Shown here: positions 51,921 through 59,904 of the stretch, piece by piece
Layout: each line of letters begins with the position of its first letter
Position numbering within the stretch: position 1 is the stretch's first letter
Assembly (NCBI GenBank): GCA_031271815.1
Contig: JAISVA010000027.1
Span: 62,001 to 126,000 of the forward strand
DNA from: Prevotellaceae bacterium
Lineage (GTDB): Bacteria > Bacteroidota > Bacteroidia > Bacteroidales > Paludibacteraceae
Direction: 5' to 3'
Length of the DNA stretch: 64,000 nucleotides
Translations under genes and position numbers: made by a program
The notes under the pieces: generated by a model
Seen by the model: the letters and a program-made list of their open reading frames with translations, nothing else
Databases searched by the model: none
What the model was told of the DNA's origin: nothing

Positions 51921-52976
51921 CTATCTGATTGTTACCATTGTTGCACCGAAACCATACTCTTTGAATGAAGCATCCTGTGAGTAATAGGCTGGATATTTGA
52001 TTTTTAACTGTTTTAAAATTTCATTCCTCAGCACGCCGTCGCCTTTTCCGTGGATAAAAACTATTTTCTGTCCTTTCCGTTTGGCGTTTTCATGCAGTAC
52101 TTCGTTAAACTTGTCCAGCTGGTATTTCAACATATCCGCGTTGGTCAATCCGTTCAGGTTGTCCAACAGTTGATGGATGTGCAAATCAATCTCCAGCACA
52201 CCGGGTGTCTCGCGTTTTTTGAATACTTTCGCGGGCGATTTAAGTTCCTTCTGCATAATGATTTGCGATAAATCTTCGGGAATAACCTCCGCGTTTTTTT
52301 CTTCCGGCTGATTATTTTTTACGATTCCGAACAGCATTGCCTTTTCGTCAAAAAAATCATTCTCGGCGAAACTGTGCAGCTTATAAAACTTCACGGGGTT
52401 AATCTTCAATCGCACATCGTAAGCCGGTTTGACGCTATACGACTTATCGCGTTTGAAGGCAAAAAGCTGTACGTTCAGCAATTCCAAATCGTTCAGCTGT
52501 TCCTTTTTTATTTCCTCTACGAAAATTTTTGTGTTGGGTTGAATAAATCCGGTAGCGCGGCTCATAAAGCGGGCTCCGTTTCCGTTTGCAATGTTGTAGC
52601 CGAGGTAGTAGTTGCTGTCGTTTATCAGGTAACATTCGTAAGAAGTAATCGAAAGCGCCTTGATATCCACCGGCAGAAATGCGAGCCAAACATTCAGATT
52701 TTCACCTTCGGGCGTTTCATCCTGCGGTTTATAATCATCTTCTTCGTGCAGGATTTCCTCCAATTTTACACTTTCTTCTTTTTTATTTTCTTTTGAATTT
52801 TGCGATGAATTTACCTTTTCCGCATTTTCAATTACTATACATTCGCGCATAAGGGTCGGAATATCAAAACCGTCTTCATCCGTGACTTCGATTAATTCCT
52901 TATTAATTATTTTGCTGACTGTGCCGCCTCCCTTCGCATTCAGAAAGCGAACCCGGTCTCCGATTTTTATTGCCAT
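51921..52976 (-). CDS. DUF2027 and Smr domain protein
   Basis: 351 residues from ATG 52976 (MAIKIGDRVRFLNAKGGG); the upstream ATG at 53003 is less likely because the conserved start matches the later one. Residues 1-60 form a small SH3-like barrel, about 85-230 the DUF2027 region, and about 265-351 a C-terminal Smr domain (EIDLHIHQLL ... IVFIHGKGDGVLRNEIL ... FGATMVTIR). The HGKGDG motif is that of Smr nucleases/nickases found in MutS2. The N-terminal combination is typical of Bacteroidota. Nucleic-acid binding is likely; precise role unknown. Divergent from queA. Confidence 0.88.
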   Translation of the reverse strand: MAIKIGDRVRFLNAKGGGTVSKIINKELIEVTDEDGFDIPTLMRECIVIENAEKVNSSQNSKENKKEESVKLEEILHEEDDYKPQDETPEGENLNVWLAFLPVDIKALSITSYECYLINDSNYYLGYNIANGNGARFMSRATGFIQPNTKIFVEEIKKEQLNDLELLNVQLFAFKRDKSYSVKPAYDVRLKINPVKFYKLHSFAENDFFDEKAMLFGIVKNNQPEEKNAEVIPEDLSQIIMQKELKSPAKVFKKRETPGVLEIDLHIHQLLDNLNGLTNADMLKYQLDKFNEVLHENAKRKGQKIVFIHGKGDGVLRNEILKQLKIKYPAYYSQDASFKEYGFGATMVTIR

Positions 52977-53010
52977 ACCGTAAAGTTTTTCTAAATTCCA
53001 CAAAGTTGAC

Positions 53011-53018
53011 TATTTTTG
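53011..53018 (+). promoter_or_regulatory. -7 box for queA
   Basis: TATTTTTG fits TAnnTTTG, 33 bp upstream of the queA ATG at 53052. Confidence 0.5.
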
Positions 53019-53051
53019 CAGAAACATTGCATATAAAAAATCCTAAAACAG

Positions 53052-54266
53052 ATGTTGCAAGTAAAAAAAAATTCTATCGAGGAGTACAATTACTCTTTGC
53101 CGGACGAAAAAATAGCTAAGTTCCCGCTGGAAAAACGGGATGAATCGAAGTTGCTTTTGTATGAGAACAATTCCATCGCCCAATCTTTATTCAAAAATAT
53201 AGCAGATTTTCTGCCCGGAAATGCCTTGATGGTTTTTAACAACACGAAAGTAATTCAAGCCCGGCTCTATTTTCAAAAAACAAGCGGCGCACGGATTGAA
53301 ATTTTCTGCCTTGAACCTCATGATCCGTCCGATTATATCCTTGCTTTTCAGGCAAATCAAAAATGCGTGTGGAAATGTATGGTCGGAAACGCCAAAAAAT
53401 GGAAAGAGGAAACGATTGGAAAAAATTTTACGATTGAAGGTAAATCCGTTTTGCTGACGGCAAAAAAAATTTCATCTGCCGGAAATACGTACTTGATCGA
53501 ATTTTCGTGGAACGAACCTGCCGTTACTTTTGCCGGCATCCTGGAAAATGCGGGCCAACTGCCCATTCCTCCTTACCTGCACCGCGAAACGTGCGAACAG
53601 GACAAAGAGACTTATCAAACCGTCTATTCCAAAATAAAGGGTTCGGTAGCCGCCCCGACTGCCGGCTTGCATTTTACCGGCGCCGTTTTCGAATCATTGA
53701 AAAAGAAAAATATTGAATGCGAAGAAGTGACGCTGCACGTGGGTGCAGGAACTTTCCAGCCGGTAAAATCAAAAACCATTGACGGACACGAAATGCACAC
53801 CGAATTTTTTTCGGTACGAAAAGAAACCATCGCGCGTCTGAAAGAAAAACCGGACAATATTATTGCCGTCGGTACCACTTCCGTACGTACGCTGGAAAGC
53901 CTGTATTATATCGGTCTTCTTTTGCGTGAAAATCCCGAAATGCCTGCCGGAAAACTGAAAGTAACCCAATGGATGCCTTACGGAAAACCGGAAACGCTTA
54001 CTGTAAACGATTCGTTGCAGCTGATTCTGAACTACTTGGAAAATAACAATATGGAAACGTTGAATGCGGAAACGCAGATTATGATTGTCCCGGGATACCG
54101 CTTCAAAATCATAAAAGGAATTGTAACCAATTTTCATCAACCGCAAAGCACGTTGCTTTTACTGATTTCAGCCTTCGCTGGTGAGGATTGGAAAAGGATA
54201 TATGATTACGCGCTGAAGAATGATTTCCGTTTCTTGAGCTATGGAGATAGTTCACTGTTACTGTGA
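53052..54266 (+). CDS. queA: S-adenosylmethionine:tRNA ribosyltransferase-isomerase (long form)
   Basis: 404 residues. It transfers the ribosyl group of SAM to preQ1 in tRNA, making epoxyqueuosine. Seen: LPDEKIAKFPLEKRDESKLL (about 16-35), VFNNTKVIQARL (about 62-73), GSVAAPTAGLHFT (about 199-211), EVTLHVGAGTFQPV (about 226-239), HEMHTEFF, AVGTTSVRTLE and TNFHQPQSTLLLLISAFAG (about 358-376). It is longer than the usual form of about 350 residues, with extra residues around 300-350. The stop overlaps a remnant of an Rpn-type nuclease gene. Confidence 0.93.
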   Translation: MLQVKKNSIEEYNYSLPDEKIAKFPLEKRDESKLLLYENNSIAQSLFKNIADFLPGNALMVFNNTKVIQARLYFQKTSGARIEIFCLEPHDPSDYILAFQANQKCVWKCMVGNAKKWKEETIGKNFTIEGKSVLLTAKKISSAGNTYLIEFSWNEPAVTFAGILENAGQLPIPPYLHRETCEQDKETYQTVYSKIKGSVAAPTAGLHFTGAVFESLKKKNIECEEVTLHVGAGTFQPVKSKTIDGHEMHTEFFSVRKETIARLKEKPDNIIAVGTTSVRTLESLYYIGLLLRENPEMPAGKLKVTQWMPYGKPETLTVNDSLQLILNYLENNNMETLNAETQIMIVPGYRFKIIKGIVTNFHQPQSTLLLLISAFAGEDWKRIYDYALKNDFRFLSYGDSSLLL

Positions 54267-54898
54267 AAATGGTTGCAGGAACCTGGATGTTTACTACTAT
54301 TATCGTATTATTAGACAAATACAACAAACCGATTTCCGCCTATGCCATCTTAACCGGAAACGAAACCAAGCCGAGAACAAACGAATATTCCATTCAATTT
54401 CTTGGAACTCAGCAAATCTACCGGTGCAATGTTTATCAAATAGCTTTACAAAATGAGGCGGATTTACGGGCAAGCAACAATCCTTTTGCAAAAATAGCAC
54501 TCATTGCCTATTCTGTTATCCGGGGAAAGAAGAAGATAACAGATGCGGAATTGATGAAAATAAAACTCAGTTTGCTGCGTGAATTTGAAAAAATAAAATT
54601 GCCTGCCAGGAAAATTCGCGCAATATTGAAGTTTTTAGTCACTTATGTACGTTTTGAAAATCCGGAAAATAATCTTATTTTTGAACAGGAATTTGAACAA
54701 ATAACGGGAAAGGGAAAAACAATGGGAATAGTAGAATTGTTTTTATCTGTCGAGCGAAAGCGCGCTCAAAAAGAAGGAGAGAAACGCGGTGAGGAGCGCA
54801 CCACCAGACGCACCGTCTTCAATATGGTGAACAAAAATTTTGACGATGACTTAATCGCCAGTATAGCCGGTGTACCTTTGAGTATGTTATCAAGTTGA
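54263..54898 (+). pseudogene. Rpn-type PD-(D/E)XK nuclease/transposase-like gene, 5'-truncated and frameshifted
   Basis: The frame from ATG 54263 reads LLDKYNKPISAYAILTGN ... QFLGTQQIYRCNVYQIALQN ... ASNNPFAKIALIAYSV ... FLVTYVRFENPENN, the C-terminal half of the Rpn family (recombination-promoting nuclease/putative transposase), ending in the usual Lys/Glu/Arg-rich helix. The catalytic N-terminal half is absent. The few residues before DKYNKP belong to another frame (NLDVYYYYRI), showing a frameshift near 54305. It begins right at the end of queA, so an insertion or deletion joined the two. The encoded 211-residue product is probably not functional. Confidence 0.75.
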
Positions 54899-54933
54899 AA
54901 CTTTCTTTGAATAAGTAATAATAGTTTATTTAC

Positions 54934-54941
54934 TATCTTTG
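54934..54941 (+). promoter_or_regulatory. -7 box for the ABC-F gene
   Basis: TATCTTTG, an exact TAnnTTTG match in TTTACTATCTTTGCGAAAA. Transcription is predicted near 54948, which excludes the upstream in-frame start at 54939 and supports ATG 54960. Confidence 0.72.
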
Positions 54942-54959
54942 CGAAAATTATCAACTCTT

Positions 54960-56855
54960 ATGGCGCTAAATTACCTCCAGGTCGAAAATCTGACAAAATC
55001 ATTCGGGGATAAATTATTATTTGAAAAAATTTCTTTCGGGCTTTTCGAGGGACAGCGGGTTGCGCTGATTGCCAAGAACGGTTACGGGAAAACAACTTTG
55101 CTCAATATCATTGCAGGGAATGAGCAATACGATGAGGGTGTTGTTACTTTCCGCCGTGATATTCGTACGGGCATCCTTTCGCAGGATCCGAAATATCCTG
55201 CCGGATTAACGGTGTTGCAGGCTTGTTTCCATTCGGGCAATGAGGTGGTAAAAACCATTGCCGCGTATGAAGATGCGTTGCTCTGCGAAGAAAACCACGA
55301 CCGGCTGAACGACTTGATTGCTCAAATGGACCTGCTTAAAGCATGGGATTATGAAGTGCGTATCAAACAGATTCTGGGAAAGTTGAAAATCAATAATTTG
55401 GAACAAAAAGTGGAACATCTTTCGGGCGGTCAGCTGAAACGGATTGCCTTGGCGAATGTGTTGATTATCGAACCTGACTTGTTGATTTTGGACGAGCCGA
55501 CCAACCACCTCGACCTGGATATGATCGAGTGGCTGGAAGATTTCCTCCGCCGTTCCAAAATGGCTTTGTTGATGGTTACGCACGACCGCTATTTCCTCGA
55601 CCGCGTGTGCAGCGATATTCTCGAAATCGACCAGCAGCAGCTTTTCGCCTACCGTGGAAATTATTCCTATTATCTTGAAAAGCGACAGGAACGAATTGAT
55701 AATCAGAATGCCGAATTGTCCCGTGCCAACAACCTTTTCCGCAAGGAGCTGGATTGGATGCGACGGCAGCCGCAGGCGCGCGCCACAAAGGCGCAATACC
55801 GCATCGACTCCTTCTACGAACTGGAACAAAAGGTAAAAGCCAGGCGCGACACCGGAAAAGTAAACCTCGATGTAAAGGCTTCTTACCTTGGAAGCAAGAT
55901 TTTTGAGGCGAAATATATCAGTAAAAGTTTCGGCGATTTGAAGATTTTAGACGAATTTTACTATAATTTCAGCCGGTTTGAAAAAATGGGAATTGTTGGA
56001 AACAACGGTACCGGCAAATCGACTTTTATCAAAATGCTGGTCGGCGAAGTGAAGCCCGACAAGGGAAGCATCGACGTGGGCGAAACCGTGCGGTTCGGCT
56101 ATTACAGCCAGGACGGGCTGCAGTTCGACGAACAAATGAAAGTGATCGATGTTGTGCGCGATATTGCCGAAGAAGTGCAGCTCGGCGACGGGAAGAAGAT
56201 GAGCGTTTCGCAATTTCTGCAACATTTTCTTTTCGCACCCGAAACGCAGCACAATTACGTCTATAAGCTCAGCGGCGGCGAAAAACGGCGACTTTACCTC
56301 TGTACGGTGCTGATGCGCAACCCGAACTTTCTGGTTTTGGACGAGCCGACCAACGATTTGGATATTGTTACGCTCAATGTCCTGGAAGAATATCTGCAAG
56401 CATTCAAAGGGTGTGTGATTGTCATTACCCACGACCGTTATTTTATGGATAAGGTAGTTGATCATCTCCTTGTTTTTCACGGAAACGCCAATGTACAGGA
56501 TTTTCCCGGAAATTATACCGATTACCGCGAATGGAAAGAAGCGAAAGAATCGCTTGAACGCGAAGAAAAAAACAGCCGGGAGAAAAGTGAAAAGAAATCC
56601 GTTGCGCCGAAAACAACAACTTCTTCTTCCGGAAAATCCCGCAAAATGAGCTTCAAGGAGCGGCGCGAGTTTGAAGAACTGGAAAAAGAAATCGCTGTTT
56701 TAGAGGAAGAAAAAAAACTAACCGAAAATGCGTTAGCATCCGGCACATTGTCGAACGGAGAGTTGGTCGAAAAAGCAAACCGCATTGGAAAAATCATCCA
56801 TGAATTGGACGAAAAAACGATGCGGTGGCTGGAATTGAGTGAAATAGAGGGTTAA
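54960..56855 (+). CDS. Uup-type ABC-F ATPase
   Basis: 631 residues from ATG 54960. Two ABC domains with no membrane domain: Walker A AKNGYGKTT (about 43-51) and GNNGTGKST (about 345-353), signatures LSGGQLKRIALAN (about 155) and LSGGEKRRLYLC (about 437), Walker B LLILDEPTNHLDLDM and FLVLDEPTNDLDIVT. A short arm linker lies between the domains (about 240-300). A charged linker (about 525-565) leads to a C-terminal coiled coil (about 570-631), the Uup hallmark. ABC-F proteins act on ribosomes; Uup is linked to ribosome quality and DNA transposon stability. The first Walker A has Ala instead of the usual first Gly, common in this subfamily. Confidence 0.92.
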   Translation: MALNYLQVENLTKSFGDKLLFEKISFGLFEGQRVALIAKNGYGKTTLLNIIAGNEQYDEGVVTFRRDIRTGILSQDPKYPAGLTVLQACFHSGNEVVKTIAAYEDALLCEENHDRLNDLIAQMDLLKAWDYEVRIKQILGKLKINNLEQKVEHLSGGQLKRIALANVLIIEPDLLILDEPTNHLDLDMIEWLEDFLRRSKMALLMVTHDRYFLDRVCSDILEIDQQQLFAYRGNYSYYLEKRQERIDNQNAELSRANNLFRKELDWMRRQPQARATKAQYRIDSFYELEQKVKARRDTGKVNLDVKASYLGSKIFEAKYISKSFGDLKILDEFYYNFSRFEKMGIVGNNGTGKSTFIKMLVGEVKPDKGSIDVGETVRFGYYSQDGLQFDEQMKVIDVVRDIAEEVQLGDGKKMSVSQFLQHFLFAPETQHNYVYKLSGGEKRRLYLCTVLMRNPNFLVLDEPTNDLDIVTLNVLEEYLQAFKGCVIVITHDRYFMDKVVDHLLVFHGNANVQDFPGNYTDYREWKEAKESLEREEKNSREKSEKKSVAPKTTTSSSGKSRKMSFKERREFEELEKEIAVLEEEKKLTENALASGTLSNGELVEKANRIGKIIHELDEKTMRWLELSEIEG

Positions 56856-56929
56856 ATATTAAAATTGCGGAAGTCATATTAAATTTTACATCCTACGACT
56901 CATTCAGATAAATGAACCCAGTAAATAAA

Positions 56930-56985
56930 TCCAGTTGCTGATTTTGTGTTAATTCGTGTGCAAATATCTTTTAAGTAAGTCTCAC
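56930..56985. repeat. Fragment of the GAGGCTGTCT-type element
   Basis: GTGTTAATTCGTGTGCAAAT followed by ATCTTTTAAGTAAGTCTC matches the right end of the element at 24159-24351. Only this end is recognisable. It lies between convergent ABC-F and MG2/plug genes. Confidence 0.6.
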
Positions 56986-58661
56986 CTGACTTTCCTGTTT
57001 ACCCGAAAATAAGCCTTTCCGCGTATGATTTCTCCGGTATCGGTAATTCCTTCAACGGTAACTTTAAATTCACCGCACAAGTCGGAAGTGTAAAATGAGA
57101 GATTGACCGGCTGACCGTTTGCTGTTTCAACAAAAGGGTTCCAATACAGCGTGTGGCGAAAATCCGGTTTATCGGAATTCCTTATCCGGTCGCTTGAATA
57201 GTCCGGCATCTCAAACGTGGAAGGAAGTCTTGGAAAATCGTAGTCAATAAGTTGCGATTCGTCGCTTAACCTGAAAAAAGGCAGATTGCCCTCGTACGTA
57301 ATAAATGAGACGATGTTTCCGAAAACTTCATTGCCAAAGGCATACGTTCCGGTGTAAATATCAATTGTTTTGATATTTGCAGGGTTATAGCGGAGAATAT
57401 CCTCGTGGTCGTAAATGGGAATGCCGTCGAGCAAAACGAGCGTTTTCAGGCTTGATTCCGTTGTTGTCGCGATTATCCTTTTTCCTTTTACCTTATCAAC
57501 GTAAACGGTTTTGACAAATTCAAGCAGAATTTCGCTTAATGTGCCGAACCGGGCGTATTCATCCAAATTGTAGCTTAATGCGGGCTGAAATGAAGGTTCG
57601 TTGAGAATGCGGATGGCATTTTCGAGCGAATCGTTTTCTATTTTTGCTTGGAGTTGAACTCCGGTATAACGTTCTGTCAGCGTTTTTTTATCGGGATAAA
57701 TTCTTAATACCGGCAGGCTTTCGGGTAAGGATTCGTCAAAAGGAGAAAGCAAATCAACGCGGTAGTGGAGTTTTTCATACGACAGCGGCATAGCAGTTGT
57801 TACTAATTGACGCCTGCCGGATATTCCGGCGGTAAAAAAGTTAATTGTTCCGTTTGAAGGATTTATCTGCCCGTTTGTGTAGCGGATGTTGTTTCCGACA
57901 AACGCCATATTTGCCAGCAGCTCTTCTTTGGGTTCGGGGACGAAACGTCCGGGAATGATGTGTCCCTCGTATTCGGGAACCCATTGCCCGGAAAATGCGA
58001 ATGTGCCGGTTACCTGTTTGCGCCAGCTTGCCGGGTTTATTTCGGGAAGCTGTGCAATCGAGTCATTCCGGCTGACGGAAACGACCAGATTTACCGTATT
58101 TTCAGGAATATTCAGCAGGGAAAGATCTACCTTGCTGCGATTGCCGTAGCTGTTTTGTCCGGTAGTTATTTTTATTGTTGCAGGCTGCATGGAAACGAGC
58201 GTGTCGTTTTCGAACGCTTGAAGCTGTTTGTAGTTATCGACCGGGGTGAAACGGCTTGGATCGGGAAATGGTTGTCCGGCATTGACAACGGCAATTTGTT
58301 TCTTGAAGAAAACCGCCTCGCCTTCGTTCCGCATGTAGCGCGTGTAGCCGGTCAGCCGGTAAATTCCGGTAGGAAGTTCAGCCGGTAATTTTACCGTTCC
58401 GGCTCCCTGTCCTTTTTCCAGTGCAACCTTTAATTGAGACCAGGGTCTTTTTGTATCGCTGATTTCCACGTATCCGACTTTGCTCAGGAGTGAGGGTTTA
58501 AAATTGCTGTTGACAGTATAAAACTTCAACAGGACATCTTCTCCGGCAAGATAACAATCCTTATCCGTATGGAGATATACGCGTTCATAAACTTTTTCTT
58601 CGGCTTTTAATGAAAGGCAGAAAAAAAGAGAAATAGATGTTATTAGATGCAAGTATTTCAT
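56982..58661 (-). CDS. MG2-domain protein with plug-like segment, receptor-associated
   Basis: 559 residues with a signal peptide (about 1-20, LSLKAEE). The N-terminal domain VYERVYLHTDKDCYLAGEDVLLKFYTVN (about 23-50) ... LPTGIYRLTGYTRYMRN is an alpha-2-macroglobulin MG2-like fold. Near residues 398-460, TLVLLDGIPIYDHEDILRYNPANIKTIDIYTGTYAFGNEVFGNIVSFITYEG looks like part of a TonB-receptor plug. It is third in an operon after the TonB receptor and DUF4249 genes (12 bp gap). Such trios are frequent in Bacteroidota; the role is presumably at the outer membrane with the receptor, substrate unknown. Confidence 0.75.
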   Translation of the reverse strand: MKYLHLITSISLFFCLSLKAEEKVYERVYLHTDKDCYLAGEDVLLKFYTVNSNFKPSLLSKVGYVEISDTKRPWSQLKVALEKGQGAGTVKLPAELPTGIYRLTGYTRYMRNEGEAVFFKKQIAVVNAGQPFPDPSRFTPVDNYKQLQAFENDTLVSMQPATIKITTGQNSYGNRSKVDLSLLNIPENTVNLVVSVSRNDSIAQLPEINPASWRKQVTGTFAFSGQWVPEYEGHIIPGRFVPEPKEELLANMAFVGNNIRYTNGQINPSNGTINFFTAGISGRRQLVTTAMPLSYEKLHYRVDLLSPFDESLPESLPVLRIYPDKKTLTERYTGVQLQAKIENDSLENAIRILNEPSFQPALSYNLDEYARFGTLSEILLEFVKTVYVDKVKGKRIIATTTESSLKTLVLLDGIPIYDHEDILRYNPANIKTIDIYTGTYAFGNEVFGNIVSFITYEGNLPFFRLSDESQLIDYDFPRLPSTFEMPDYSSDRIRNSDKPDFRHTLYWNPFVETANGQPVNLSFYTSDLCGEFKVTVEGITDTGEIIRGKAYFRVNRKVR

Positions 58662-58673
58662 TTTTAATTTTTT

Positions 58674-59900
58674 TTATTCGTTGTTCTCCCAAAAATCCGG
58701 CATATCTTGTGTGGTTCTGTCCTTAGCAGTACAATCCGAACAAAATCTTTTCGCCCAGTCTGCATATCTATTTCCTCCTTCACTCTCATAAAAGAAAAAG
58801 ATAGGACGTTGATCAAATTGGTAGCCGCCATCTCCGGATATTTTCTTGCTTATATTATAACAATCACAATCATCATACTTCGTTTGCGGGAGTTTATTTC
58901 GTTCCGCACATCCGGGACAGATACTTTGTCCGTTTTCTTTTATTCCATTAATAAACCCGGACCGATGTTGAGTTATATTTTTTACAACGTTAATGTATCC
59001 GACCACTCTTTTCGAACGGTCGGTAATGCAAATGATATTTCCTGTTTCTTCGGAAGGCTGTGGCGTAAATAAACCGCCCATCTCTTCGTTCATCTTTAAC
59101 TTGTTTTGATAATACTCGTAAGCCTCTTTGCTGATAGCTTTTTGAGAGACGGTTACGCAATATTTTACCGAAAAACGGTCGTCATCTTCGGGGTTGCACC
59201 GGTAAAGCTGCTTATTGTCTATTTTATTTTCGGAAGAAGATACGGTCGAACCGATTATCGGTTTGTTGGATTTGACTTTTTTCCAGCAGCGATAATAAGG
59301 TGCAGGAACAGGAAAGCCTGCTTCTTCGTATGTCTTTAAGTTGTTGTCGGTAATATCATAAAAAATTGTAGTATGATACAATGCTCGAACTTCCCAGTCT
59401 TCCGTATAGTCCCATAAAAAATATGCGTCTCTTTCCCGGTCACTGTGAGTGGAAATATAGAAAGATACATCTCCGAATTTTTCCGGCTGCTTCCACGAAA
59501 CGCTGTCAATTTCCGGCGTACGAAGCGGTTTCGCCGGGGCGGATTCATAAATGTCGCCGTTATATTCTATTCGTATGCCGTATTCCATATTTTCATTCAA
59601 TTCTCCTATGGATATTCGGTATTGTCCCTTTCCGATATTTTCAGCCGGCAAAATTTCATTTCTATTCCCGTCGATAAGAGTTAAAGTAGCATCGTTAATG
59701 AGGATTGCATTTAAAACGGAATCCGACAGTGAATTATCCAACGAGTAGCTTTTACTTAAATGAAACGTTGCTTCCGTATTTGCCACGATACTTCCGTCCA
59801 CAATTAATATTTGCGCATCGCCCGAAGGCAGCTTGGCATCAAATTCGGATATGCAGCCTGTCAATATAAATGCCAATATAGATGAAATAAATAATCTCAT
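58674..59900 (-). CDS. DUF4249-family lipoprotein
   Basis: 408 residues. Lipoprotein signal with Cys16 (LTGCISE). The mature protein starts with a beta-sandwich (LIVDGSIVANTEATFHLSKSYSLDN) and continues with WKQPEKFGDVSFYISTHSDRE and the DUF4249 C-terminal region containing several Cys (CWKK, CPGCAERN, CDCYN, CSDC). DUF4249 proteins are surface or periplasmic partners of TonB receptors with a carboxypeptidase-like domain. It follows the receptor gene by 4 bp and precedes the MG2/plug protein by 12 bp. Confidence 0.85.
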   Translation of the reverse strand: MRLFISSILAFILTGCISEFDAKLPSGDAQILIVDGSIVANTEATFHLSKSYSLDNSLSDSVLNAILINDATLTLIDGNRNEILPAENIGKGQYRISIGELNENMEYGIRIEYNGDIYESAPAKPLRTPEIDSVSWKQPEKFGDVSFYISTHSDRERDAYFLWDYTEDWEVRALYHTTIFYDITDNNLKTYEEAGFPVPAPYYRCWKKVKSNKPIIGSTVSSSENKIDNKQLYRCNPEDDDRFSVKYCVTVSQKAISKEAYEYYQNKLKMNEEMGGLFTPQPSEETGNIICITDRSKRVVGYINVVKNITQHRSGFINGIKENGQSICPGCAERNKLPQTKYDDCDCYNISKKISGDGGYQFDQRPIFFFYESEGGNRYADWAKRFCSDCTAKDRTTQDMPDFWENNE

Positions 59901-59904
59901 ACAA

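Noticed and set aside
54939-54959. Upstream start for the ABC-F protein (extra seven residues)
   Set aside because: It lies on the -7 box and before the predicted transcription start.
55206-55829. 207-codon reverse frame opposite the ABC-F gene
   Set aside because: Shadow of conserved ABC motifs on the other strand; residues such as QNQQVRFDNQ reflect antisense codons.
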